Assembly: GCA_029844215.1 (NCBI GenBank)
Contig: CM056721.1
Location: forward strand, 12,350,368 to 12,414,367
DNA: 64,000 nt
Direction: 5' to 3'
Source: Przewalskia tangutica
Lineage: Eukaryota; Streptophyta; Magnoliopsida; Solanales; Solanaceae
Part shown: in pieces, positions 35,262 to 46,300 of the stretch
Numbering within the stretch: position 1 is the stretch's first letter
How the letters are laid out: every line of letters begins with the position of its first letter
Notes under the pieces: model-generated
What the model saw: the letters and a program-made list of their open reading frames with translations, nothing else
What the model was told of the DNA's origin: nothing
Databases searched by the model: none
Position numbers and translations under genes: made by a program

Positions 35262-35365
35262 TTAAAGCATATTTGAAGTCTTCAAGGCCCGACTTCCCCT
35301 CACATAGTACATATATAAGAATCTTAAACACATATGAAGTCTTGAAGGCACGACTTCCCCTCACG
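35262..35365. repeat. Second site of the CACTA internal repeat
   Basis: Two copies of the GAAGTCTTnAAGGCnCGACTTCCCC unit, almost identical to 32765-32870 over about 100 bp including the spacer ACATATATAAGAATCTTAAA. Confidence 0.8.
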
Positions 35366-36315
35366 TAAAGCATAATAAAGATAAATTAACTTCTAATGTA
35401 CAGTAATACATTCCGAATGCAATCCAAGCAATTTGTCTTTCAAATTTTTGAAAATCTACAAAAATTTGAGAAGATCTCATTCATTAATAATTAATAAAAT
35501 AAGATACAAAATTCAGAAATCATCAAATATTCAATCATAATCTGGAAATTGAGGCTAAATGAGTTTCGTTCTTCACAATTATCAATATACACTTCAATCA
35601 TAAACTCAAAATTGAGGCTAAATATAATGAATGAAAAATATTGTTTCTCAAACAAATATACACTTCAAACCCTTGAAAACTCTACTGAACACAAAGGCTA
35701 AAACATACCTTGACGCTCAAACTTCCTTCAATTCACTAACTCAACTCTTGCAAACTAATTTGGTATTACACTTGGGGTTAATAATGCACAAAGTAGGAGA
35801 ATACCAAAACGACAAGAAGAATTATGCTTAGATGGAATTGGTATTGGCGGCAATTTCATTTTTGGCGGAGAAGTTTAATTTAGGGCTTCGACGATATGGA
35901 ATGAATTGGGATCGATTACTGCGTTTTTGTATTTCTTTAAATCTTACATAGCGCTTCACTTAAATAACGCTTCCAAAGCGTTATCTAAGTGAGAGTATTA
36001 ATATTTTTATATGGATAAAATAATTAGGTAACACAAATTCTAATAGCGCTTTAAAAAAATGTTATGCAAGGAGTAACTTGCATAGCGCTTCGACTAAAAT
36101 TTACGCAAAGCGCTATGGCTGTATTTTTTTTTAGATTGTTTTTTTTTTAAATTTGAAAATTTGAAAAACGCCATGCAAGCTGTTATCTAGGTAACATTTT
36201 TTTAAAAGCGCTATCTAAGCAGCGCTACGCATGCTGAAATCTGTAGTAGTGAGTTAAGTTCTTCTTTATTAAGAAATAAATGAAGTTTTACTTATACCTA
36301 ATAAGAAGTGACAAA

Positions 36316-36820
36316 GAGCCTATTTGGATTGACTTATATGAGGTGTTTTTAAGTCCCACTAACTCTTAAGCACTTTTATAGTGTTTGGATAACATAAAAA
36401 GTTGTTTTAAATCAAAATAACAAAAATCCTTCAAAATATATTCCTAATTCATGGTTTGTAACGTAAAGATATGACGACATATGGGCCTAACTCAACCCAA
36501 AAGCTAACTTGTAGAGTGAGAATTGTCCAAGTACATATAAGGAGTCCATGTTCCCATTTCATATCCGACGTGAGACTCTTAACACTCCTCTCACGCCCAG
36601 ACCTTGTTAACTGGAGCGTGAATAATAATTTGGGGGCCCAACATCGGTGGACAAAAAATTGGAGATGTAAGAATTGATTTTGAGCCTAACTCAACCTCAA
36701 AAGCTAGTTTGTATGGTAGGAGTTGTCCAAGTCCATATAATGAGTTCATGTTCTCATTCCATATCCGACGTGAAACTCTTAACATATAATACATAAGCTA
36801 TAAAACATCCAAACATGCTC
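36316..36820. repeat. Dispersed repeat with inverted ends and an internal 110-bp duplication
   Basis: The ends GAGCCTATTTGGATTGACTTAT and, reversed, GAGCATGTTTGGATGTTTTAT suggest a MITE. Inside, a block with CTAACTCAACC..AAAAGCTA and CATATCCGACGTGAGACTCTTAAC occurs at about 36483-36585 and again at 36685-36782. This block belongs to a repeat widespread in eudicot genomes. No target duplication was found. Confidence 0.45.
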
Positions 36821-37842
36821 TAACCCAACTGAAACGCATCAAAAAAATAAGTATTTAGTAATATTTATTATAAGACTATTGTGAATAAGTTTCAAGAAAA
36901 AGAAAAAAAATGTTGAAGAGAGTTATAGGGGTAGACTTGAATTGCGTTTTCTTAAATACAATATCATTATGGTAATTTGTTTATTTATTTATTTTTTTAA
37001 ATATCGATATCGTTAGTGAAAATTTATATACAAGCCACTGCATTTCTCAATTAGTCAAATATATACAATCAGTAATTTCATGACGCGTATTTTCATTTTT
37101 TCAATATTAACATACATGTTTTTACACATGAATTAAATAGAAGAAAATGAAATATTTAAACACTTATTTACTTACATTTATACTCCATGTAAGTATACTA
37201 CTTATAGATCACTAAATGTGAATAATGACAAGTTTCCAATATTGTAACGAGTCACTTCAAAATTAACCATAACAATTCATGATCTTACAATAATTTACGG
37301 CTAAAGACCATACCATAGTTATATTTACTAAATTTAATACATCCACCGAGTTTACGTACCCTTTGTCTGTCCTCCAAACAACCATAATAAATTATTTTAA
37401 GCAGAATTTAGTGGAAATGGTATTATAACTATCAAGAACCTAACTTTGTCATTTTCTTCGAACTTTAGTGGAATGGGTCGAACTAATAAGAGAACGAGGA
37501 TATGGGTCCCCATTATAGTTGGCAAATTGAGTGCATAGCCCACTCAAACAGTGAAGCCAACCCAAAAAAAAAGTAAAAATAAATTAGTATAAACCATTAA
37601 TAAATAAAAATATAAAAACGAAAAAGAGACAGGAATGGGTGGAGATGCAGGGGAAGCAATAATGGAAGTGAAAGTATAGAATTGTGGCCCAATAGGGGAA
37701 GCCGTGAAATGAACTCCACATGTTTGTTTGAGTTACTTTAGAAGAACCTTAACTATTTCCAAGGTAACTAGACAAAATTTGTGTGTGTTTGTTGGAAGGG
37801 TACATTTGTAACTTTAGACCTACAACAGCCCAGACAAAAAAC
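36821..37842. other. Intergenic, nothing recognised
   Basis: AT-rich. No ORF with domains, no structured repeat apart from simple A/T tracts. Confidence 0.4.
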
Positions 37843-40800
37843 TAGGGCTGGCCAGTGGGCCGGGCCGACCCGACCCCGACCCCGACACGACCCCGCTATA
37901 AAATTAAAAAAACTAAGCAGGCTCAAACCAAGGCGGGCACGGTATGGTCCCGCTCGACCCGCCAGCCCGATCCCGCCCCGATTCGACCGCTGCGAGAAAA
38001 TAGTCGTTGTCCAGCGACCATTTACATTTTAGCGTTGACAACGCCATTTTAGGCCTCCCCATCCCCAACCCCTTTATATTTATTTTTAACCCCAAGTTAT
38101 TATATTTATACTTTAACCCAATTTTTCAACTATAAATACCTCATTCCTCTTCTTATTATTTTCACAAATCTTTACTCTCTAATCTCTCAATCAATTATCA
38201 ATCAATCTCTATACTGACATTGTCTACATATTCAATCTATTTATTAATTTGAGAATTGGGAGTGAAGTTGGCAACTAGCTTGAGGATTATCTATCGAGCA
38301 AAGTTTCAATTTTCAACCTCGATTACGTCGACTACGTCGGCGTTTGGTACATCGTTCTCTCATTAAATTATTATTTTGTCTTTATTTCATTTAGCACATT
38401 TAATTTCATTATCAGAACTATTTATTAGCATAATTAAAATGAAAGGACTAAGAGGTATGTTGGGTAAGGTAAGGTCGGGCTTCTTCTAGTAGGGTGGTAA
38501 CAAAGGGCAAGTGGTACTTCTTCTAGTATTCTGTTCCAATTATTCCTAACAAGATGATTTTATAGATCCCGAAATGTTTCTGAAATACCATATGATCTTG
38601 ACACAAATGATTATCCCGAAATTGAAGAAGATTTTAATTTAGATGACACTCTAGTTGATGATACACCTAATGAAGATGATGATACATTTAGCTGAAATGC
38701 CTCCTATCCCCTCTTATGAGGCGAGTCCGACAAAGCGACCATTAAAATCGGTTGTATGGAAATATTTTGTGAGGACGTCTGAATCAAGTAGTTGTATACT
38801 TGTATGTAAAACTTGTAAAAATGTTTATTCTTTTAAAACTGGACAAGGTCATGGTGGGACGGGGGGTTTAGGAAGACACCTATTGCAAAAACACAAAGTC
38901 TTGCGTACTCAATACATGATTGAAAAGAAGGTGAGAAGGCGTCCTCTCAATCGAGACAAGGTTCACATACTCTGTCTGGAGAAAGTACAAGGTCAAATTA
39001 ACCTATGACGTGGGAGTTGTAGGCCACTAAATCGATAAACATAAAGATAGGAAGCCTAGAAAAATTAGTTCTTTGTGGAGGTTTGCCTTTTTCATTTCTG
39101 AATCTCCCGGTTTTATTCATTATATTAGAGATATGTATAATCCAACTTATAAAGGTTTTCTAGATCAATTTGTTAAAGAGATGTATTTAAATTTGCACAT
39201 GAATATCAACAGTATTTACGTTATGCATTATATCATTTAAATTGTAAAGTCGCTTTAACTTCTGATATAGGTCGTAGTACTAACAGTCATGATTATTTAA
39301 TGGTAACCTGTCATTGGATAGATTATAAATGGTCTATGCAAAAACGTATTTTAGCATATAGATATATAGATAGTAGGCACACTGGTGAGTTTATTTCAGA
39401 AAATATTTATTCAGTCTGTGATTATTACAGAATAACCGATAAAGTTATGAGTATTACATTATATAATGCATCTTCTAACAATTCTGCTATTAGTATTTTA
39501 AGAGATGTTTTAACTCCGTCTTTTCCTAAACATTTTCATATCAAATGTGCGTGCCATATTTATAACTTAGTTGTAAATGATGATCTTTCACCTTTTCAAG
39601 ATATTCTTGAAAAAATACAATTTGCTATACACTTTATTTTTAAAAATAATAGAATTCAACAGAGAAAAGAATATAAAAAAACTTGCCACGATTGTGGACT
39701 ATCTTCTGAGAAAAATTCAGAAGAAGCACTAGGTAGAATTCTTTATATGACCAACTAGTTGTTGCTTATGACTATAGAAAACCTATTACTTTATTTTTAA
39801 CGCCCATAATCAAAATCCAAATGATATGATTGTGGAATCGATTGGGAGAAAATTAGAGAACTTATTGTATTTTTAGAAAATTTTCAACGAGCAACACAAG
39901 AATTTTCTACTTTATCTTATCCTACTATTTCAACTATGTTGTTGTATATAGCTATAATATTTTTACTTCTTCAAGAATATATGGAAAAACACCTTATCTG
40001 CGGCTATTAAAAAAATGTTTATGAAATTAAAGAAATATTTTATTCCTATTCCCCCTATTTATATTATTGGTGATGTATTAAACCCGACTATTAAAGTAGA
40101 GGGTTGTAAAAGTCTTATTCAAAATATTTATACCTGTATGGACGTACTACCACCTCCAACTCCCAAAAATTTAAATGTTGAGCCACCTATTGAACTAACG
40201 CTAGAAGAAGTGTTGAATAGCGTAGAAGATGGATGCAAAAAAGTATATCGGCATTACCAGCAAGAGAGTGCTAGTAACCAACCGACTTTTGTACCATCTT
40301 CTTCTTCAACACAACCTAAAAAAAGACAAGCAGTTTTTGTGGCTAGGCCTAGTATTAATTCTATTGAAAGCCTCAGAAATATAATGTGCGGTGGTAGCAG
40401 TGCTAACCAAATTAGTGAGTTCGATGTTTTTGTTTTGCAGGGTAATTTACCTTACCAAACAGTTATCAATGAAGAAGGAAAGGAAGACTTGCTGAAATAT
40501 TGGAGCCAGAATGAGAAGACATTTCCGACACTTTCAATGATAGCCCGAGATATTTTGAACATTCAAGCGTCATCAATCGCTTCTGAAAGCGCTTTTTCTG
40601 CAGACAGATTTCAAATAGGAGAGCACATACACTCATTAGCCGGAGACAGCTTGGAGATGGCGGTACTATTCAGAGATTGAATACGAGCGGAGCGAAGGAT
40701 GTGCGGTCAACCAGAGATTAACGAAGAAGATGACGACAACTACAACGACATTTTATCTGAAGGCATGAGTAGCGACGTGAAACAATTTGATCAAGATATA

Positions 40801-41451
40801 CCAATTCCAACCGAAGAACCACAAGAAATTATAAAGAAATTAGAAAAAATATTTTCAAATTGGTAATTTATTTCATTGCAATTTTTAAATTTTTCTATGT
40901 CTTTCACTCTTTTGCAATTTTTTTCAACAACAGTACACTACAATGTAATTTTGAATCTTGTATATTTGATATTTCAATGAAATTAATAATATAAGAGGCA
41001 CAAAACCTTGAGATGTTTTTTTACACTATTCTTGTCTTTGTTTAATTATTTAGTTTATAACTTTATACTTTATAGTTTATACTTTATACTTTATAAATAT
41101 ATTATATATATGAGTATAATACTATAATACTATAATTATAAATTATAATACTATAAGTCTATAATATTATAGTATATGTATATGACATTATGACTATATG
41201 ACAAGTATATGTTAATTTACTTTGTTAGTACTTAGTAATTTAGTATTTTTAATTTAGTGAAAAAATTTTTTAAAAAAACACACAAAACCCAAACGGCCGT
41301 CCGTCCCGGCCACCCAACGGGGCCGGGACGGACACGCAGATGGTCCCGCCCGACCACCTCCAGGCCCGCCCACTCGACCGCCCATTTTCCCCGCCCCGAG
41401 GCCCCGCCCGCTAAACCCGACCCGGTGGGCCCGCCGCCATTTGGCCACCTA
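37843..41451 (+). mobile_element. hAT-3, most complete hAT transposon in the window
   Basis: The left end TAGGGCTGGCCAGTGGGCCG and, reversed, the right end TAGGTGGCCAAATGGCGGCG are imperfect inverted repeats. GC-rich subterminal regions lie at 37843-38010 and 41290-41451. Flanks are CAAAAAAC and CAAAAACT, which agree except for the length of the A run, consistent with an 8-bp target duplication. It contains a transposase reading frame in three main open pieces. Confidence 0.85.
38655..40680 (+). pseudogene. hAT-3 transposase (BED finger to hATC domain), disrupted
   Basis: Pieces: BED zinc finger VCKTCKNVYSFK..GGTGGLGRHLLQKH (38800-38895); SLCGGLPFSF-like block near 39070; core at 39300-39758 with TCHWIDYKWSMQKRILAYR, SITLYNASSNN and HIKCACHIYNLVV; then 40015-40680, NPTIKVEGCKSLI and the hATC dimerisation block (TFPTLSMIARDILNIQASS, ASESAFSA). 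In other hAT proteins the motif is LDNAS; here Asp is Tyr, removing a likely catalytic residue. Stops and frameshifts lie at 39006, 39180-39290 and 39760-40010. The C-terminal ORF (221 codons) is intact. Confidence 0.8.
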
Positions 41452-41492
41452 CAAAAACTAACCATGGTTATATCCCTTAGTTGACAACAATG

Positions 41493-42192
41493 TAGGGGCG
41501 TGCATATTTGGATAAACCCGAAATCCCAATATTGTTTTATTTATATTATGAAATTTTCAGATTTTGAATTGGGTTCGGATTCAATTTTTATTTTTATTTT
41601 GAATTTTGGATCGGATTTGAATTTGAAACTTCGAATTTTTGAATATTCAAAAATTAAATTTCTTATACATTACGTTTAGGCTACCTCACTATCAATTAAT
41701 ATATTAGTGCATTACCTATATGTCCAATTTAGTAAATCAAATATATCATACTCATTACATATTAACCCTATATTCAAAAAATTACTAAGTTCAATATGTT
41801 TGGTTTTGTTAATTTTAAAATGACTACTTTTTAGATTTTTTTTTTTATTATAAGTATATATTCTATGTATATGATGATTTTACTAAATTGGACTTGTTAA
41901 TTCATAGGATCAGTGCTTCTATTGCATACTTGGCAATGATTTTATTGTTTGTATGAATACTTTATTTATATGATTGTGATAGCAACAAGAAACTTTATAT
42001 TAAGGTCATTTGGTATAAATATTTTATTTGATTGTTCATTTTGTAAGAATGAGAAGAAGACGCAATTCAGCTTATATGTCAAATCGAAAATCCAAATTAT
42101 CCAAATCGAACTTAAAAAAATCGATCCAATCCGAAAAATACTACTAATGTTACTATTAGCTTTTTACACTAATTTTCGAACTCCACACCCTT
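41493..42192. mobile_element. MITE-like element, about 700 bp
   Basis: It starts AGGGGCGTGCATATTTGG and ends CGAACTCCACACCCTTA, whose reverse begins TAAGGGTGTGGAG, a pattern of hAT-type MITEs. The interior is very AT-rich with runs such as TTTTGAATTGGGTTCGGATT. No target duplication could be fixed. Confidence 0.45.
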
Positions 42193-42486
42193 ATATCTAT
42201 GTCATATCCTCGACGCTTTCCGGGAAGTGAGGAATATACATACAGTTAAATAGGAACATGGAAGTAACTAGTAAGTACATGTTTGGTCAAACTTCTGGCC
42301 AAACAGGTACTTTACAGAAGTAGAAACACTTTTTAAAAAGTCAAAAAGTGTTCATAGATAGGAAGAGAAGCAAAAACACCAAGTTGGTGCTTCCCGAGAA
42401 GCCTCTTTTGCACATTAAATGATTTTTTTGGACCCATTTACCCTTTTTCTTTTCATAAATTCCTTTTAATCTTATATAATATCCCC

Positions 42487-43085
42487 ATATAAAATCAAAA
42501 TTTTGGAATGAGGTAAGGTGGGGGTAGGTAGGGCGGGGGTAAGATTTTTTTTATATTTTTTAATATTTTTTAATATTTTTTTTTATAAAAGTAACAAAAA
42601 ATATGAAATAGAAATTTGAGGCTGGGGTAGAGCAATTGGGTAGGGTGGGGGTAAGAAAAAATATGAAATAGAAATTTGAGGATGAGATAGGGCTATGGGG
42701 TAGGGTGGGGGATAAGAAAAAAAATTGATTTTTTTATAAATTGTTTATAAAAGTAAAAAAAAAATAGAAATTTGAGAATGTGGTAGGTGGTCGGGGGAGG
42801 GGTAGGGGAGGTAAGAATTTTTTTCATATTTTCAATCATTTTTTTATAAAAGTAACAAAAAATATGAAATATAAATTTGAGGATGAGATAGACAATGGAG
42901 TGGGGTGGGGGTAAAATTTTTTTGATATTTTTTATAAATTGTTATAAAAGTAAAATAATGTAAAATAGAAATTTGAGAATGTGGTAGGTGGACGGAGAGA
43001 GGGAAAGGTAAGAAAAATATTTATATTATTAATAATTTTTTATAAATAAAAATAAGTAACAAAAAATATAAAATAGAAATTTGAC
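42487..43085. repeat. Degenerate G-rich/A-rich tandem repeat
   Basis: Blocks of GGGTAGGGTGGGGGTAAG alternate with AAAAATATGAAATAGAAATTTGAG, five to six imperfect copies. The same two motifs occur, in reverse orientation, at 58930-59215 inside a MAD1 intron. The segment at 42270-42420 just before it has paired GGTCAAACTT / GGCCAAAC strings like the ends of non-autonomous DNA transposons. Confidence 0.7.
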
Positions 43086-43341
43086 GACGGGTGCGCGTGC
43101 TTGTTATAAGTATATACTCTTATGAGTATCAAATGAGTCCAAGTTTTATTAATTAATCCAATGCGCGTGCTTGTTAGTTATCTGCAACTGCAAGTAGTAG
43201 CAGTTACCCAAATGGATTCGGGTCAGTAAAATCACGACGGACCCGAATCCGATCCACTAAATCATCAATACTACTCGTAGTAGCTGCTTCTCTGCAACAG
43301 CGCTATCATCCATCCAACACATAGCACCTGATTCATTGACA

Positions 43342-43349
43342 AAACCCTA
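43342..43349 (+). promoter_or_regulatory. telo-box in the MAD1 leader/promoter
   Basis: AAACCCTA, the plant telo-box, lies 24 bp before the MAD1 start codon. It is known from promoters of cell-cycle and ribosomal genes, which fits a mitotic gene. A role is inferred only. Confidence 0.4.
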
Positions 43350-43372
43350 GGATTTGGCTGAAAGGAAAAATC

Positions 43373-46300
43373 ATGATCCTGAGAACACCACCATTCAAGC
43401 GAAGGGCACAGAGCAATCAACCGGAAGATGGAAGTCCCAGCTCCGGCGGCAATCGACCACTCGTCATCTTCGAAGACACACCATCATCTCACCATCACCC
43501 AGAAAATTCCGACCAAATGCTCTGCACTTATCAATGTCGCCAAATGGTATTCACTACAACCCCCTTTATCCAATTGAGGTGAATTCAATGTTTTAAATAA
43601 GTGTTGTTTTTACTGTGGCAGTGGAAATTTCAACTATTATGCATACCTTTGACTGTGGGTGTTTATTCCCTTTATCCCCTAATGAGATTTTTTCAGTGCG
43701 ATCGAAGGAATTTCTGTGATTTTATTGCTATTGGGGGTGCTAATTAATTCATGTTAATATGCTTAAGACATGGAAGGGGAGCCTTGGGGGTAACTTTGGG
43801 GGTAACTGGTAAAGTTGCCTCCATTTGACCAGGAGGTCACGGGTTCGAGCCATGGAAGCAACATCTTGTGCGAATGCAGGGTAACTCTTGGGGTCCGGCT
43901 CTGACCCTGCACATAGCGAGAGCTTAGTGCACCGGGCTGCCTTTTTTTGAATTAGGACATGAGTAAATGGTCTTTCAAACTTAGGTTGATTCCTTAATGA
44001 GCTTTATATTGAAGCTTTATTCATTCCTAAGATGTGTATGCCAGCTCGTAATTGATTTTTGAATCAACTTGAAGTCGACCTGCTTCACAATGAACTAATC
44101 ATGACTAAAGCTTGTCTCATAAATTAATAAGAACATTGTTTTTTACTTTTTGGTATACTGCTGGATACAGGTATTTTATGCCCTCCATTAATATAATATA
44201 CTTTATATTTTTTGATAGCCAAAATCTAGTTACTTTACCAAAAAACAAACTTATAAGTACATCTTAGATGGGCCCAAGTTGAACTTATCTTTAGTAGCGC
44301 ATTTGGATAGTGTGAGTAGTGCTGAAGGATAAATATGACTTCCAAGTCAGTCCAAACGGTGGGACCTATATGCAGTTTTTCCTTTTAGGTCTTGATTACA
44401 TATATTTGCAAGTTTTCATTCATATGTCTCTCATATCGATCAATGACTGTTCGATGGGTCCTTGTTTAGTTATTGTACTCAGTTCTTGGGACTTCCTTAA
44501 CGACTTTTCTTATTTCTTTAAAATTTCTATTATCAGGTGAAGTCAGAGTTTTTTGATGCCTTAAGCAGTGCAGAAAAGCAAGCTCGTGATAACCAATCCA
44601 AACTTGAAGCACTAAACAATGATTATCTTAAAGCAGGTGAGTCATCAATATCAAATTCTGTGAAATATGATTGACTAGTTTCATGCTTTTGTTTCCCCTT
44701 GCCATTTCAACAACAACAACAATCCAGTGAAATCCCACATCCCACAGAGTGGGGTCTGGGGAGGGTAGGGTGTACGCAGATTGTACCCTACCTTGGGAGG
44801 GAGGCTGTTTCCGATACCTCAGCATAAGGACCAACAATTCAAAATAGTATGAAAAGGAAATAATGAAAGCGAATAAGCCATACTAAAGTAGTTTGAATTT
44901 TTTTAACAGCTGTTAAAAAATTTACCTACTTCGCTGGCTCAGTTTTATGCACTACTGCACCGGAGAACGAAAATGTTTTGGTAGAAACACCTATAGAGCA
45001 AGCTACAGTTGTTCCTTTGCTTAATCTTACTTGTACGGTTCAATTGCTCCCCTGATTTCAATTGTTAAAAAGCTATCTTCTTTATTTATAAATCTATGGG
45101 AGAACTAGCAACTTTACCATTTCGAAAAAAAAGTAGCAACTTTACAACACACAGATGTGTGTACATAAGTAGATACATACAGATATAGATACACACGAAC
45201 ATACATCCATTCATGCACACATTGTGTGTGTGTGTGTGCACGCGACACGTCTGTATGTCTGGACACATATTATACTTTTCTGGCAGAAAGCCACTCTCAG
45301 TTTCTGGATGCTGTCCTGGTTGGGACCTCGTGTGAAGTTCATTAATGTATGAGGACACTTTGTTTTCTTTTGATACGTAGACGCTTGGTAATAGCCTTGC
45401 ATTAAATTCTAAAGTGACGGGTAGCTGGGACACTCCTATCAAGTTCATTGTTGCTGAACCTGAAAATAACAGTATGTCATGGATATTTTTTTATCTGTAG
45501 ACAACTGTAGTATGTCATGAAACATTACCTTTGCAATGACTGGGAATTTCCTCAACTCCTCAGTCTTCTGGATTCTCTTTTTGTCTTAATATACAAGGGG
45601 AAATTGGAGATTCTCTATCCGGAAAGGACCTCAAGATGGTGTTTTCACCGGTAAATTCTGTACCTAATCTTGAATGGTCATGATATTGAGTCTCTCATTT
45701 GGAGAGAAGTCTGAAGAAAATACAACAGTACTGAGGTTGAAATCTTGGGCTGGACTGGAGTTATTGACACTATGACGCAGGATAGTTTTAATTCACAAAG
45801 AAGATATACAAGGTTAGCTAATGTTAAGTTACGCGTGAGTTGCGGAGGAGAATTTGTTAATGACCTTTTTCTTCATTGCATTATTCAAGGGATGTTTGAT
45901 CCTAATTTCTTTCTCTTTCTAGGTTGTGTTGGGCTATGCCTTTTTCCTTTCCTTATGAGAAGTAAGATTAAATTTCATTGGATCTTATTGCACAAAGACT
46001 GCAGGAATATTTACAGCAGATTAACAAAAAGAAAAAAGCTCCTTCTAGTCTAGGAAGCTAATGAAATGTGCTGGGTCATACTTTCTTCTGCACAATCTTG
46101 TATATGATCCTGGGTCAGGGTGATAATCAATAGGCAGAGTTGAAAATAATGGGCACCTTTTTTTTGTTTTGTTAATAACTGTGGTGTCCAGGCTAGCTTG
46201 CCCGCACCTCAACTAATTCCAAGGGGTACCTGCCACCTCCCATCAGCGGTGAGAAGCCACCTAGTGTCACGCTGAGATCTGAACTTGAGACCTCATGATT

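Larger units (their letters stand above)
31256..36251 (-). mobile_element. CACTA (En/Spm) transposon, non-autonomous, about 5.0 kb
   Basis: It starts CACTACTACGTG at 31256 and ends GTAGTAGTG at 36251, the reverse of CACTACTAC. Both subterminal regions (to about 31435; from about 35945) carry many direct and inverted copies of GCTTGCATAGCGCTT / AAGCGCTATGCAAGC, as expected for subterminal binding sites of this superfamily. Flanking triplets are AAT and AGT, a 2/3 match to the expected 3-bp duplication. The interior holds remnants of one minus-strand gene with a transposase-associated domain and an Ulp1-like domain, but no tnp2 transposase domain. Confidence 0.85.

Noticed and set aside
37781..38095. 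Overlapping ORFs on both strands rich in Pro/Arg
   Set aside because: They cover the GC-rich terminal region of hAT-3, where stops are rare by composition.
41232..41484. GC-rich ORFs on both strands at the right end of hAT-3
   Set aside because: Same reason: inverted terminal region of the transposon, no domain similarity.
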